From: Flexithrix dorotheae DSM 6795
GTDB taxonomy: Bacteria; Bacteroidota; Bacteroidia; Cytophagales; Flammeovirgaceae
Length of the DNA stretch: 64,000 nucleotides
Assembly (NCBI RefSeq): GCF_000379765.1
Contig: NZ_KB903431.1
Location: 263,788 to 327,787 of the forward strand
Direction: 5' to 3'
Shown: piece after piece, positions 54,969 to 62,732 of the stretch
Numbering within the stretch: the stretch's first letter is position 1
How the letters are laid out: each line of letters opens with the position of its first letter
Position numbers and translations under genes: made by a program
The notes under the pieces: model-generated
Told to the model about the DNA's origin: nothing
What the model saw: the letters and a program-made list of their open reading frames with translations, nothing else
Database searches by the model: none

Positions 54969-55703
54969 TTAATTGATCAAAGCCAGATTGTTTTCCCTAA
55001 TATACACTTTTTCTTTATCCCAGAGTATCTCATACCAAATATCATTTTTTGATAGTATTTCTACCCGATGCCCTTTTCCTACTTTTTCTACAAGGTTTGC
55101 CCCGGCTGAAGGTTCATCCATTAAAAAAGTATTGTCATTGGTAATTATCCCTTTATGGGAATCTAAACCAAAATTTATAGTGAAGAAGAACAAGGCTATA
55201 AAAGAAGTTAGAAAAATGGAGGGTATCAGGACGTCTCTTTTATTTATTTTGTTTTTAATGATCAACACCAGTAAAAACAAGAAAGTGGCTAAGACTCCTC
55301 CAAAAACGTAATACAGGTTTGCCTGAAAAAAAGCATAGAAGAATTCCGCATCGGTAAACTTATATCCTTTTAGTTCATTATCCGATGCTAAATCCATCAT
55401 TTTATCCAAAACTTTTTTGTCTGCTTTGAATAAATAATACAAATTCAGGTAGTATAAAGTATTGGTAAAATCGCCTTCATTCTCTTTTATAAATGCCATT
55501 TTTAACAACATTTTTGGAGAGAACTGTCTATTTTCTTCTAATATATTATTGTAAATAGTGAATGCTTCCTGAAATTTATTTTGGTTGAAAAGAGAATCTC
55601 CTTCTATTAATTTGGGGTTTGAGGGCGCGGATATGGTCCGAAAGAATGTGGTCAAAAATAAAATTGACATCAAACAGAATAATTTTTTGATTTTTTTTTG
55701 CAT
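54969..55703 (-). CDS. BatE-like TPR and SH3 membrane protein
   Basis: The protein has 244 residues. A signal/anchor segment (8-25) precedes two TPR-like helix pairs (about 33-95). Two transmembrane helices follow (about 130-147 and 157-176), and the last 50 residues form a bacterial SH3 domain (AGANLVEKVGKGHRVEIL, WYEILWDKEKVYI). This is the BatE architecture of Bacteroidota Bat operons (aerotolerance), but no batA-D neighbours are present. The gene's start codon lies within the promoter of the divergent tRNA cluster. Confidence 0.7.
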   Translation of the reverse strand: MQKKIKKLFCLMSILFLTTFFRTISAPSNPKLIEGDSLFNQNKFQEAFTIYNNILEENRQFSPKMLLKMAFIKENEGDFTNTLYYLNLYYLFKADKKVLDKMMDLASDNELKGYKFTDAEFFYAFFQANLYYVFGGVLATFLFLLVLIIKNKINKRDVLIPSIFLTSFIALFFFTINFGLDSHKGIITNDNTFLMDEPSAGANLVEKVGKGHRVEILSKNDIWYEILWDKEKVYIRENNLALIN

Positions 55704-55727
55704 TGAATGTATTTAATATTAGTTTTG
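55698..55727 (+). promoter_or_regulatory. Promoter of the tRNA-Lys/Leu/Lys cluster
   Basis: TTG (55698-55700), 19 bases, TAGTTTTG (55720-55727): an exact match to the Bacteroidota consensus, 46 bases upstream of the first tRNA. It overlaps the start codon of the divergent BatE-like gene. Confidence 0.8.
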
Positions 55728-55773
55728 CACCGCAAATAACGCAAAGGAGAGGACAAAATCCAATATCCTTTTA

Positions 55774-55846
55774 GATTCCGTAGCTCAGCTGGTAGAGCAT
55801 CTCCCTTTTAAGGAGAGGGTCCTGGGTTCGAATCCCAGCGGGATCA
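55774..55846 (+). tRNA. tRNA-Lys (TTT), copy 1
   Basis: 73-nt cloverleaf with acceptor GATTCCG/CGGGATC, anticodon stem TCTCC/GGAGA and loop CTTTTAA (anticodon TTT), T-arm CTGGG-TTCGAAT-CCCAG. CCA not encoded. Confidence 0.95.
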
Positions 55847-56011
55847 CAGCTGATTCGAAAGATCGTGAAATTAATGAAAATCCTGAAAAGGGAAGTGAAG
55901 TTGGAGAAAATCTTTCGAAATTTTTTTTTGTGTCATTTGATGCAGGAAAATAAAAAAAAGTATGGGAGTTTGGTGTTTTTCATTTGAATTCTCAATCTTG
56001 ATTTTTTTACT

Positions 56012-56095
56012 GCCCACGTGGTGGAATTGGTAGACACGCCATCTTGAGGGGGTGGTGGGCTAACGCCCGTGGAAGTTCGAATCTTCTCGTGGGCA
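56012..56095 (+). tRNA. tRNA-Leu (GAG)
   Basis: 84-nt tRNA with a long variable arm (class II). Acceptor GCCCACG/CGTGGGC, anticodon stem CCATC/GGTGG with loop TTGAGGG, so anticodon GAG. The T-arm is GGAAG-TTCGAAT-CTTCT. CCA not encoded. Confidence 0.92.
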
Positions 56096-56114
56096 CTAAA
56101 TTAAGAAGATATTA

Positions 56115-56187
56115 GATTCCGTAGCTCAGCTGGTAGAGCATCTCCCTTTTAAGGAGAGGGTCCTGGGTTCGAATCCCAGCGGGATCA
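56115..56187 (+). tRNA. tRNA-Lys (TTT), copy 2
   Basis: Identical in sequence to the copy at 55774-55846; the identity extends a few bases on both sides. Anticodon TTT. It lies 19 bases after tRNA-Leu and shares the transcript. Confidence 0.95.
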
Positions 56188-56188
56188 C

Positions 56189-56232
56189 AAGCACAGCTCC
56201 AAGTTCAGAAATGAACGAGCTGTGCTTTTTTT
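56189..56232 (+). terminator. Intrinsic terminator of the tRNA cluster
   Basis: AAGCACAGCTC (56189-56199) pairs perfectly with GAGCTGTGCTT (56217-56227), followed by T-rich sequence. An 11-bp stem with a 17-base loop, one base after the last tRNA. Confidence 0.9.
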
Positions 56233-56268
56233 ATTTCCTCAGTCTGGACTCTGATTACAAATTAAAGA

Positions 56269-56637
56269 TTAATGAGGTGAATGAAAAGAAATTTGATTTC
56301 CTTCCGTATCGATAAAAGTAGCCATATAGCCAATTTCATCAGATATTTTAGTTTTAGGTAATACCACCTTTCCACCGGCAGATTCAACTCTTGATAAAGG
56401 CGTACTTAAATCGTCACCACCATTTAAATATACTCTTGCTCCATTTTCCGATGGTTTGTTCCCGTCTCCATAACAAACGGCTCCTCCTACTTCTCCTTCA
56501 CCACAGGGTAAGAATGCCATTTTTATTCCCATAATATCTTGCTGATACAGCTCCGCATCGAACACTTTTCCGTAAAAGTCTAAAGCTCTTTCGTAGTTGG
56601 ATGATGGGATCTCGAACCAATTAATTGCATTTGCCAT
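56269..56637 (-). CDS. VOC-family (glyoxalase-like) protein
   Basis: The protein has 122 residues, a single beta-alpha-beta-beta-beta unit pair (NWFEIPSSNYERALDFYGKVFDAEL, then IGYMATFIDTEGNQISFHSPH). The metal-ligand positions of catalytic glyoxalases are not clearly all there. Usual roles are small-molecule metabolism or resistance; the substrate is unknown. It is a single gene convergent with the tRNA cluster. Confidence 0.85.
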   Translation of the reverse strand: MANAINWFEIPSSNYERALDFYGKVFDAELYQQDIMGIKMAFLPCGEGEVGGAVCYGDGNKPSENGARVYLNGGDDLSTPLSRVESAGGKVVLPKTKISDEIGYMATFIDTEGNQISFHSPH

Positions 56638-56801
56638 TTTTTGAATAGTTTTTAGTTGTAAAAATTAAATGATGCTTCAAATGTAAGTGAGTACTAAAAA
56701 GTTTTTTAGCTAAAAAATATAAAAACGTAAGATTCTAAAAAGAGAAAAAATGTTTTAATTTCATACTGAATATATTTTAATATGAACTTCTCTAAGTTTC
56801 T

Positions 56802-58292
56802 ATGCAAAAAAAAGGTAATCTATTTTTATTGATAAAGTCTTTATCAAAGCCTGAAAAAAGGTATTTCCGGCTATTTACAAGCCAGCAGGAAAGTCAGCAT
56901 AATTACCTGAAGCTTTTCGATTTTATACAAAAGCAAAATGAGGATGATGATCAGGCCATAAAAACGGCATTCAAGGATGAAAAATTTATTAAACAACTTC
57001 ATGTCACTAAAATCTATCTCCGTGATTTGATTTTAAAGGCTCTCAGGAATTTCCACCAAAAATCATCCAAAAATCTATTAATTCTTGGCTATCTCCAGGA
57101 AATGGAAATTCTTTTTCACAAAGAATTATATCCTCAGTGCGAAGCCCTGGTTGAAAAAATTATAGGATTGGCTGAATCTTATGAAAAATTCCCTTTACTC
57201 ATTGAGGCCCTGAATTGGAAAAGGAAATTGCTGATGACTACCAGAGGGGCCGGAAAAGAGCAGGAAAATATTAATATGATTTTGAAGGAAGAAAGGAAAA
57301 TTCTGGAATGGATAGGGGAATTAAATGAACTATGGCGAATCACCATAAATATTTACAATATTTTTCAGGAGCTTGAAGGAATTGCCGGAACCAGACAGGG
57401 CTATAGTTTGAAAAACAAACTTTTGGATAAGGAACCGGATTTTCTTCAGGGAAAAGTGCTTTATTACTATATCAGGCAAACGGAGTCTTATTATAAGGCT
57501 GATCCGGAAAAGGCTTACCAATTTGCCGAAAACTTATGTCTGTTACTTGAAAAATTGCCTGAAAGGATTAAAGATGAACCTAAAGTGTATTCAACTGCTC
57601 TAAGTAACCAGATTGGAATGTTATTGCAAATGAAAAGACTGGATTATATTCCACCCTTACTGGAGAAAGCCAAGCAAATACCCACTACTTATGGCCTCAG
57701 GATTAATTCTTCATTTGTGGTCCGGTGGTATGTTCAGATATTTAATATAGAATTGGAGTTGCTCAGAGATACTAAGGCCTTTGAAAAAGGGGTGGAGCGA
57801 ATTGGAGAAATAAAGGCTTTTATTGAAAAGCATAAGCAATCAGTTCCATTGGCTTATCGGCTGCTACTATATTATCAGTTTTCTTATCTTTATTTTATGG
57901 AAAAGGAGTTCTCAAAATCCCTTTCCTGTCTCAATATCATTTTAAATGAAAATTTTGGTGCTGAAAGATCGGATATTTTAAGCTATGCCAGGTTTTTAAA
58001 TCTGGCCATTCATTTTGAATTGGGAAATATTATGGTGTTAAAATATGCAGTTATTGCTACCAAAAGGTTTTTAAAAAAGAATAGAAAGCTTTTGCCATTC
58101 GAAAACACTCTGCTAAAATTTTTCTCAAAAGTGTCTGTTTCCCCAAAATCTCATTTTCCGGAATTATTACAAAAACTAAAGAAAGATTTATTTGCAAAAG
58201 CCGGAAAATCAGAAATTGAACGGGTGCTGGACTATTTTGATTTTCACTATTGGATAGAGGTGAGATTGCTGAAGAACAAACAGACACATTAG
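56802..58292 (+). CDS. Hypothetical helical-repeat protein
   Basis: The protein has 496 residues, nearly all alpha-helical, with no signal or membrane segment. Paired helices with TPR-like spacing (ALVEKIIGLAESYEKFPLLI, YFMEKEFSKSLSCLNIILNE) suggest a solenoid scaffold. An N-terminal segment LLIKSLSKPEKRYFRLF looks conserved-like and basic. I do not recognise a named family; probably lineage-specific in Cytophagales. The ABC-F gene follows 94 bases downstream on the same strand, so both may be in one transcript. Confidence 0.65.
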   Translation: MQKKGNLFLLIKSLSKPEKRYFRLFTSQQESQHNYLKLFDFIQKQNEDDDQAIKTAFKDEKFIKQLHVTKIYLRDLILKALRNFHQKSSKNLLILGYLQEMEILFHKELYPQCEALVEKIIGLAESYEKFPLLIEALNWKRKLLMTTRGAGKEQENINMILKEERKILEWIGELNELWRITINIYNIFQELEGIAGTRQGYSLKNKLLDKEPDFLQGKVLYYYIRQTESYYKADPEKAYQFAENLCLLLEKLPERIKDEPKVYSTALSNQIGMLLQMKRLDYIPPLLEKAKQIPTTYGLRINSSFVVRWYVQIFNIELELLRDTKAFEKGVERIGEIKAFIEKHKQSVPLAYRLLLYYQFSYLYFMEKEFSKSLSCLNIILNENFGAERSDILSYARFLNLAIHFELGNIMVLKYAVIATKRFLKKNRKLLPFENTLLKFFSKVSVSPKSHFPELLQKLKKDLFAKAGKSEIERVLDYFDFHYWIEVRLLKNKQTH

Positions 58293-58386
58293 TTTTTAGG
58301 AAATTTCTCCTTTACAAAAATCAAAATTTAATAATAGGTCTTTAAGAAAAGATACAATCTCAGGAAATTCTCCTTAATTTTGCCGC

Positions 58387-60279
58387 ATGAATTATTTATC
58401 AGTTGATAGTCTGACAAAGACATTTGGAGAAAAGGTCTTATTTGAAAATATTTCCTTTGGTATAGAAAAAGGGCAAAAAGTAGCTCTCGTAGCCAGAAAT
58501 GGGTCTGGAAAAACGACATTACTAAAAATTATTACAGGTCAGGACAGTGCTGATACTGGCGAAGTGGTCATTAATAAAGATATTTCAGTGGCTTTTCTCC
58601 CTCAGGAACCAGCGTTTGATAATATCAACTTTGTAATGGATTATATCTTTCAGGGGGATAATGCCATTCTAAAGGCCATCAAGCAATATGAGGAAGCCAT
58701 AAAAGCATACGAAAGTGATCCATCCGATAAAAATCTTGATGTGCTTAATTCGGCCACAAGTGAGGTCGATAATTTGAATGCATGGGACTTTGAAGTGAAG
58801 GTTAAGCAAATTTTGGATAAGCTTAAAATTTCCAATCTCGATCAGGATGTGAAATTGTTATCCGGAGGGCAGAAGAAAAGAGTAGCCCTAAGCAGAGTAC
58901 TGATTGAAGAACCTGATTTTCTAATTCTGGATGAGCCTACCAACCACCTTGATCTGGACATGATTGAATGGCTGGAGGAATATTTATCCAAACAAAACCT
59001 TTCCTTGTTTCTGGTTACACATGATCGCTATTTTCTTGATAGAATCTGCACGGAAATCATTGAAATAGAAGATGAACGGGTTTATAAACACAAAGGGAAT
59101 TACAGTTATTACCTGGAGAATAAATCGGAGAGGGAACAGCAAATGACCAAAGAAGTGGAGAAGGCCAGAAACCTGATGCGAAAGGAACTGGAATGGATAA
59201 GAAGGATGCCAAAGGCCAGAGGTACCAAGGCAAAATACCGTGTGGATGCATTTGATGACTTGCAGGAAAAAGCCAAGGGCCCTGGTAAGAAGGAAGGTTT
59301 ACAATTGGGCGTGAATATGGCCAGAATGGGTAAGAAGGTAATGGAAATAAAAGGCCTGAATAAATCCTTTGGAGACCTGAGAATTACCAATGATTTTAAT
59401 TACATTTTTAAAAGGAAAGAGCGGGTTGGTATTGTGGGTAAGAATGGGGTAGGGAAGTCCACTTTTCTGAATATGTTAACCGGGAAGGAAAAACCTGATA
59501 GTGGAATTATCGATCATGGAGAAACCATTGTATTCGGTTATTATACGCAAGCGGGAATCAAGCTGGAAGATGGCAAAAGAGTGATTGATGTGGTTACTGA
59601 TATTGCCGAAGTGATTCCACTTGCTGATGGAAGCAACCTTACTGCTTCTCAGTTTTTGCAGTTGTTTTTGTTTCCTCCAAAAACACAGTATTCTTTAGTT
59701 TCCACTTTAAGCGGAGGGGAAAAAAGAAGGCTTTATTTGTTGACAATTCTGGTGAAAAACCCCAACTTTTTGATTCTGGATGAGCCTACAAATGACCTGG
59801 ATTTACTTACCCTTAATGTATTGGAAGATTTCCTGTTAAATTTCCAGGGCTGTCTTATTCTGGTGACTCACGATCGGTATTTTATGGATAAATTGGTCGA
59901 TCACCTTTTTGTTTTTGAAGGAGATGGAGAAATAAGGGATTTTAATGGGAAATACCTGGAATACCGGGATATGGAGGATGAAAAAGAACGGTTGGAAAAA
60001 TTAGAAAAAGAGGAAAAGAAAAAAGCTCCACAGCCCAAAAAGGCTTCCGGTTCGGACTCAAAGAAGAAACTTTCTTACAAAGAACAAAAAGAATTTGAGG
60101 CACTGGAAAAAGAAATTCCAGAGCTGGAATTAAAAAAAGAAGAATTAAGTGCAAAAATGAATTCTGGTGAAGTCACCGATCATATTGCTTTGCAGGAAAT
60201 TTCGGAGGAAATTGGGGAATTGATGGAAGAAATAGATGAAAAAACCATGCGTTGGCTGGAGTTATCGGAATTGGCTTGA
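58387..60279 (+). CDS. ABC-F family ATPase (Uup-like)
   Basis: The 630-residue protein has two ABC domains without membrane segments. Domain 1: Walker A ARNGSGKT, signature LSGGQKKR, Walker B FLILDEPTNHLD. The P-site tRNA interaction linker follows with KELEWIRRMPKARGTKAK. Domain 2: Walker A GKNGVGKS, signature LSGGEKRR, Walker B FLILDEPTNDLD. A charged C-terminal coiled coil (about 545-625) is like that of Uup. ABC-F proteins act on ribosomes; this housekeeping type is not obviously an antibiotic-resistance one. Confidence 0.92.
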   Translation: MNYLSVDSLTKTFGEKVLFENISFGIEKGQKVALVARNGSGKTTLLKIITGQDSADTGEVVINKDISVAFLPQEPAFDNINFVMDYIFQGDNAILKAIKQYEEAIKAYESDPSDKNLDVLNSATSEVDNLNAWDFEVKVKQILDKLKISNLDQDVKLLSGGQKKRVALSRVLIEEPDFLILDEPTNHLDLDMIEWLEEYLSKQNLSLFLVTHDRYFLDRICTEIIEIEDERVYKHKGNYSYYLENKSEREQQMTKEVEKARNLMRKELEWIRRMPKARGTKAKYRVDAFDDLQEKAKGPGKKEGLQLGVNMARMGKKVMEIKGLNKSFGDLRITNDFNYIFKRKERVGIVGKNGVGKSTFLNMLTGKEKPDSGIIDHGETIVFGYYTQAGIKLEDGKRVIDVVTDIAEVIPLADGSNLTASQFLQLFLFPPKTQYSLVSTLSGGEKRRLYLLTILVKNPNFLILDEPTNDLDLLTLNVLEDFLLNFQGCLILVTHDRYFMDKLVDHLFVFEGDGEIRDFNGKYLEYRDMEDEKERLEKLEKEEKKKAPQPKKASGSDSKKKLSYKEQKEFEALEKEIPELELKKEELSAKMNSGEVTDHIALQEISEEIGELMEEIDEKTMRWLELSELA

Positions 60280-60305
60280 TTCTTTGTTTGAGTTTTTTCA
60301 ATAAG

Positions 60306-60336
60306 AAAAGCCCTGGATTTAAGTCCGGGGCTTTTT
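60306..60336 (+). terminator. Intrinsic terminator between ABC-F and dcd (bidirectional)
   Basis: AAAAGCCC, GGA, a 6-base loop, TCC and GGGCTTTTT fold into one stem with a T-G pair. It serves both convergent genes. Confidence 0.85.
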
Positions 60337-60359
60337 CGTTTTCATGATTTTTATTGAAT

Positions 60360-60875
60360 TTAAAACTCCTTGTAAATCAGGCTTGGTTGAACACCGTTGT
60401 TGTTGTGATACTTTAAGCTATTGTATTTGACAAACTCACCAGTCATTTCATGGAAAAAGATTTGACAGATTTCCACACCGGCATAAATTTTTACAGGCTG
60501 AATACAGGCCAGTTCAAGTGTCCAGTAACCATTGGCTCCAACATTTCCCAAACCGGCCGTAACATGTATAAAAATTCCCAATCGGCCAATTGAAGACCTT
60601 CCTTCAAGCATGGGTACATGATTTTCCGCCTTGGTTAATTCTTCAGTTCTGCCCAGGTATAACTTCCCGGGTTGCATCACAAATCCATCTTCTGGTATTT
60701 CTATTTTTTCTACTTCATTGGCCAGTTTCATGTCAAGCACATCTGCCTTATAAACCAGTAAATCTTTATGTAATTTGAGGTTGTAGCTATTCGGGTTGAG
60801 TTGCTTTTGGTTGAAAGGTTCAATGAAAATATCCTTGCCAATTCTATTCTCGATTTCTTTTCCGGATAATATCAT
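60360..60875 (-). CDS. dcd: dCTP deaminase
   Basis: The 171-residue protein matches dCTP deaminase: QLNPNSYNLKL, GRTEELTKAENHVPMLEGRSSIGRLGI (over two segments), VTAGLGNVGANGYWTLEL and a C-terminal lid. It converts dCTP to dUTP for dTTP synthesis. The catalytic Glu lies in the WTLEL region. Transcribed leftward and alone. Confidence 0.92.
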   Translation of the reverse strand: MILSGKEIENRIGKDIFIEPFNQKQLNPNSYNLKLHKDLLVYKADVLDMKLANEVEKIEIPEDGFVMQPGKLYLGRTEELTKAENHVPMLEGRSSIGRLGIFIHVTAGLGNVGANGYWTLELACIQPVKIYAGVEICQIFFHEMTGEFVKYNSLKYHNNNGVQPSLIYKEF

Positions 60876-60967
60876 ATTTATCGCATTTAGTGGGAAATGA
60901 AGAACGAGAGATTTCAGGAATTTGTTTCAATTGTTCTGTTATTAAGTTGTGAAGGCCTTGTTAACTT

Positions 60968-61876
60968 TTAAAACTCAACCTTCCACACAGAGACAGATTT
61001 ATCGTCACTACATGACACTACAGTATTCCCAGTTCCGAACCATCCCACCTTATTTACGGATGTGCCATGCCCCGCATGTCTGGCTTTGTCTATCACTTTA
61101 AGCAATTGAAAAGTTTCCCCATCCCATACTTTTACAGATTTATCCTTGCTGCAGGTGGCAAAATATTTCCCATCTTCACGGTAGGAAATATCATTGATGG
61201 TAAACATGTGTGCCACAATGGAATCCTTAAGCTGATAATTTTGATTGACTTCCCAAAGTTTGAGATGCGCATCCCTGCTTCCACTTAATAAAATCTGGAA
61301 ATCTGGGCTGTAAGTCAGGGAAAAAACGGAGATTTTATGGGCCTCAATTTCATGCTTTAAGTTAAATGTATTTAGGTCAAGAATCCTGATGAAATTGTCA
61401 CTAAATCCACAGGCGATTTCCTGGGTTTCTGGATTAACAGCCATTGTCCTAAGAGATTTATCCGAGAGTTCTATCTCTTTCAGAATTGAAAAAGTCTGGT
61501 AGTCTACTACAATCAATTTTCCATCACCTGTGGCCACAAAAATTTTCCCTTCGTGCCATTGGATGGAAAAAATGGCTGCCTCAGTGAGTTTTAAAGATTT
61601 TATTTCTTTCTTATTTTCAATATCAATCAGGTGGATACCACTGAAGTTTTCCCCTACCAATAGTTGATTGTATTCCTTAAGGTATTTGAGAGCATAAACC
61701 GTGTTTTGAACCGTAGCGATCAGTTCTCCTTTGTCTGGTTCATTTAAATCCCACTTCACGACCAGCTTATCCGACCCACTGGTGAAAAACTCGTTGGCTG
61801 TATAAGCCTCCATTGCATATATGCAATCTTTATGACCAGTGAAAGAATGTACCTTTTTTACCTCTATTTTTGCCAT
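60968..61876 (-). CDS. WD40-repeat protein (single seven-bladed propeller)
   Basis: I choose the ATG at 61876 (MAKIEVKKVHSFTGHKDCIY); a longer frame to 61945 adds a non-typical segment. The 302 residues contain about seven WD40 units ending in motifs such as LVVKWDL, HLKLWEV, SVKVWDG and SVSVWKV. No catalytic domain and no export signal, so it is a cytoplasmic scaffold. Conserved-looking in Cytophagales next to dcd; partner unknown. Contrast with the 21-repeat protein of the accessory block: these repeats are strongly diverged from each other. Confidence 0.85.
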   Translation of the reverse strand: MAKIEVKKVHSFTGHKDCIYAMEAYTANEFFTSGSDKLVVKWDLNEPDKGELIATVQNTVYALKYLKEYNQLLVGENFSGIHLIDIENKKEIKSLKLTEAAIFSIQWHEGKIFVATGDGKLIVVDYQTFSILKEIELSDKSLRTMAVNPETQEIACGFSDNFIRILDLNTFNLKHEIEAHKISVFSLTYSPDFQILLSGSRDAHLKLWEVNQNYQLKDSIVAHMFTINDISYREDGKYFATCSKDKSVKVWDGETFQLLKVIDKARHAGHGTSVNKVGWFGTGNTVVSCSDDKSVSVWKVEF

Positions 61877-62053
61877 GTTGGTTATCTTTGCGCACAAATG
61901 AAAATATCGTGAAATTGAATGAACAAAATTAGCCTTTTTGCTCAAAGATTTAAGGGATATAAATCATTTTATAAATACAATTGAAATATACCAGCAGGTT
62001 ATCGAAATAAAAGTTTCAGACATTATTTCCATAACAGGCTTAAAATTTAATTC

Positions 62054-62680
62054 ATGTCCTTATTAAGGCATCATCAGATTAGTGAACATACTTTTTGGGG
62101 TATGTGGGAGATTGAGGAGACATTAGAGGATTTACTGGACATTTTTCCCGAAGCCATCCATCATCAGGATTTTACAGCCATTCATATTGAGCTGAAGCAA
62201 AAGCAATGGCTGGCCAGCAGAATTCTTATTCAGAAACTACTTGAAATTCATCAACTTCCTTATGCAGGAATCAGCAAAGATGAATTTAATAAAGCGATTT
62301 TATTGGATTCGGATATTCACTTGTCCATTTCCCACTGTAAAGATTACGCAATAGCCATTATTGATACCAAAAAATCTACCGGGATTGATATTGAGTTGGT
62401 CTCTCCCAGAATACAGCTTGTCGCTAAAAAATTTCTTAGTGATTTTGAAAAGAATAATACTTGTTGGTCGGATGAAGAACTAACCATTTACTGGTGTGCG
62501 AAGGAAGCCATGTATAAATTGTATGGGAGAAAACAATTGTTTTTTAATAAGGAATTAAAAGTGATAAAAAACTCAAATGCAACTGCATTTACAGGGGAAA
62601 TCATAAAAGATGAAATTACCATTCCTGTGGAAATGATCAGTGAAAAATTTGGAGATTATATTATTGTATATTGTAAATAA
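62054..62680 (+). CDS. 4'-phosphopantetheinyl transferase
   Basis: The protein has 208 residues. The two family motifs are present: TGIDIELVSPRI with the Mg ligand Asp and Glu, and YWCAKEAMYKLYG (WxxKEAxxK). The length and single-chain pseudo-dimer are of the Sfp type, and the N-terminal half is diverged as usual. It transfers phosphopantetheine from CoA to an acyl or peptidyl carrier protein. No synthase genes are nearby. A strong terminator follows. Confidence 0.88.
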   Translation: MSLLRHHQISEHTFWGMWEIEETLEDLLDIFPEAIHHQDFTAIHIELKQKQWLASRILIQKLLEIHQLPYAGISKDEFNKAILLDSDIHLSISHCKDYAIAIIDTKKSTGIDIELVSPRIQLVAKKFLSDFEKNNTCWSDEELTIYWCAKEAMYKLYGRKQLFFNKELKVIKNSNATAFTGEIIKDEITIPVEMISEKFGDYIIVYCK

Positions 62681-62713
62681 AAAAGCCTGTGAGTCCAAAC
62701 TACAGGCTTTTTT
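62679..62713. terminator. Bidirectional terminator
   Basis: AAAAAAGCCTGT (62679-62690) pairs perfectly with ACAGGCTTTTTT (62702-62713). It separates the convergent phosphopantetheinyl transferase and caspase-family genes. Confidence 0.9.
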
Positions 62714-62732
62714 GATTTTAAGAATTTGTTTT

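Noticed and set aside
58387-60279. ABC-F gene as an antibiotic-resistance determinant
   Set aside because: The sequence with its C-terminal coiled coil is of the housekeeping Uup type and lies among chromosomal genes.
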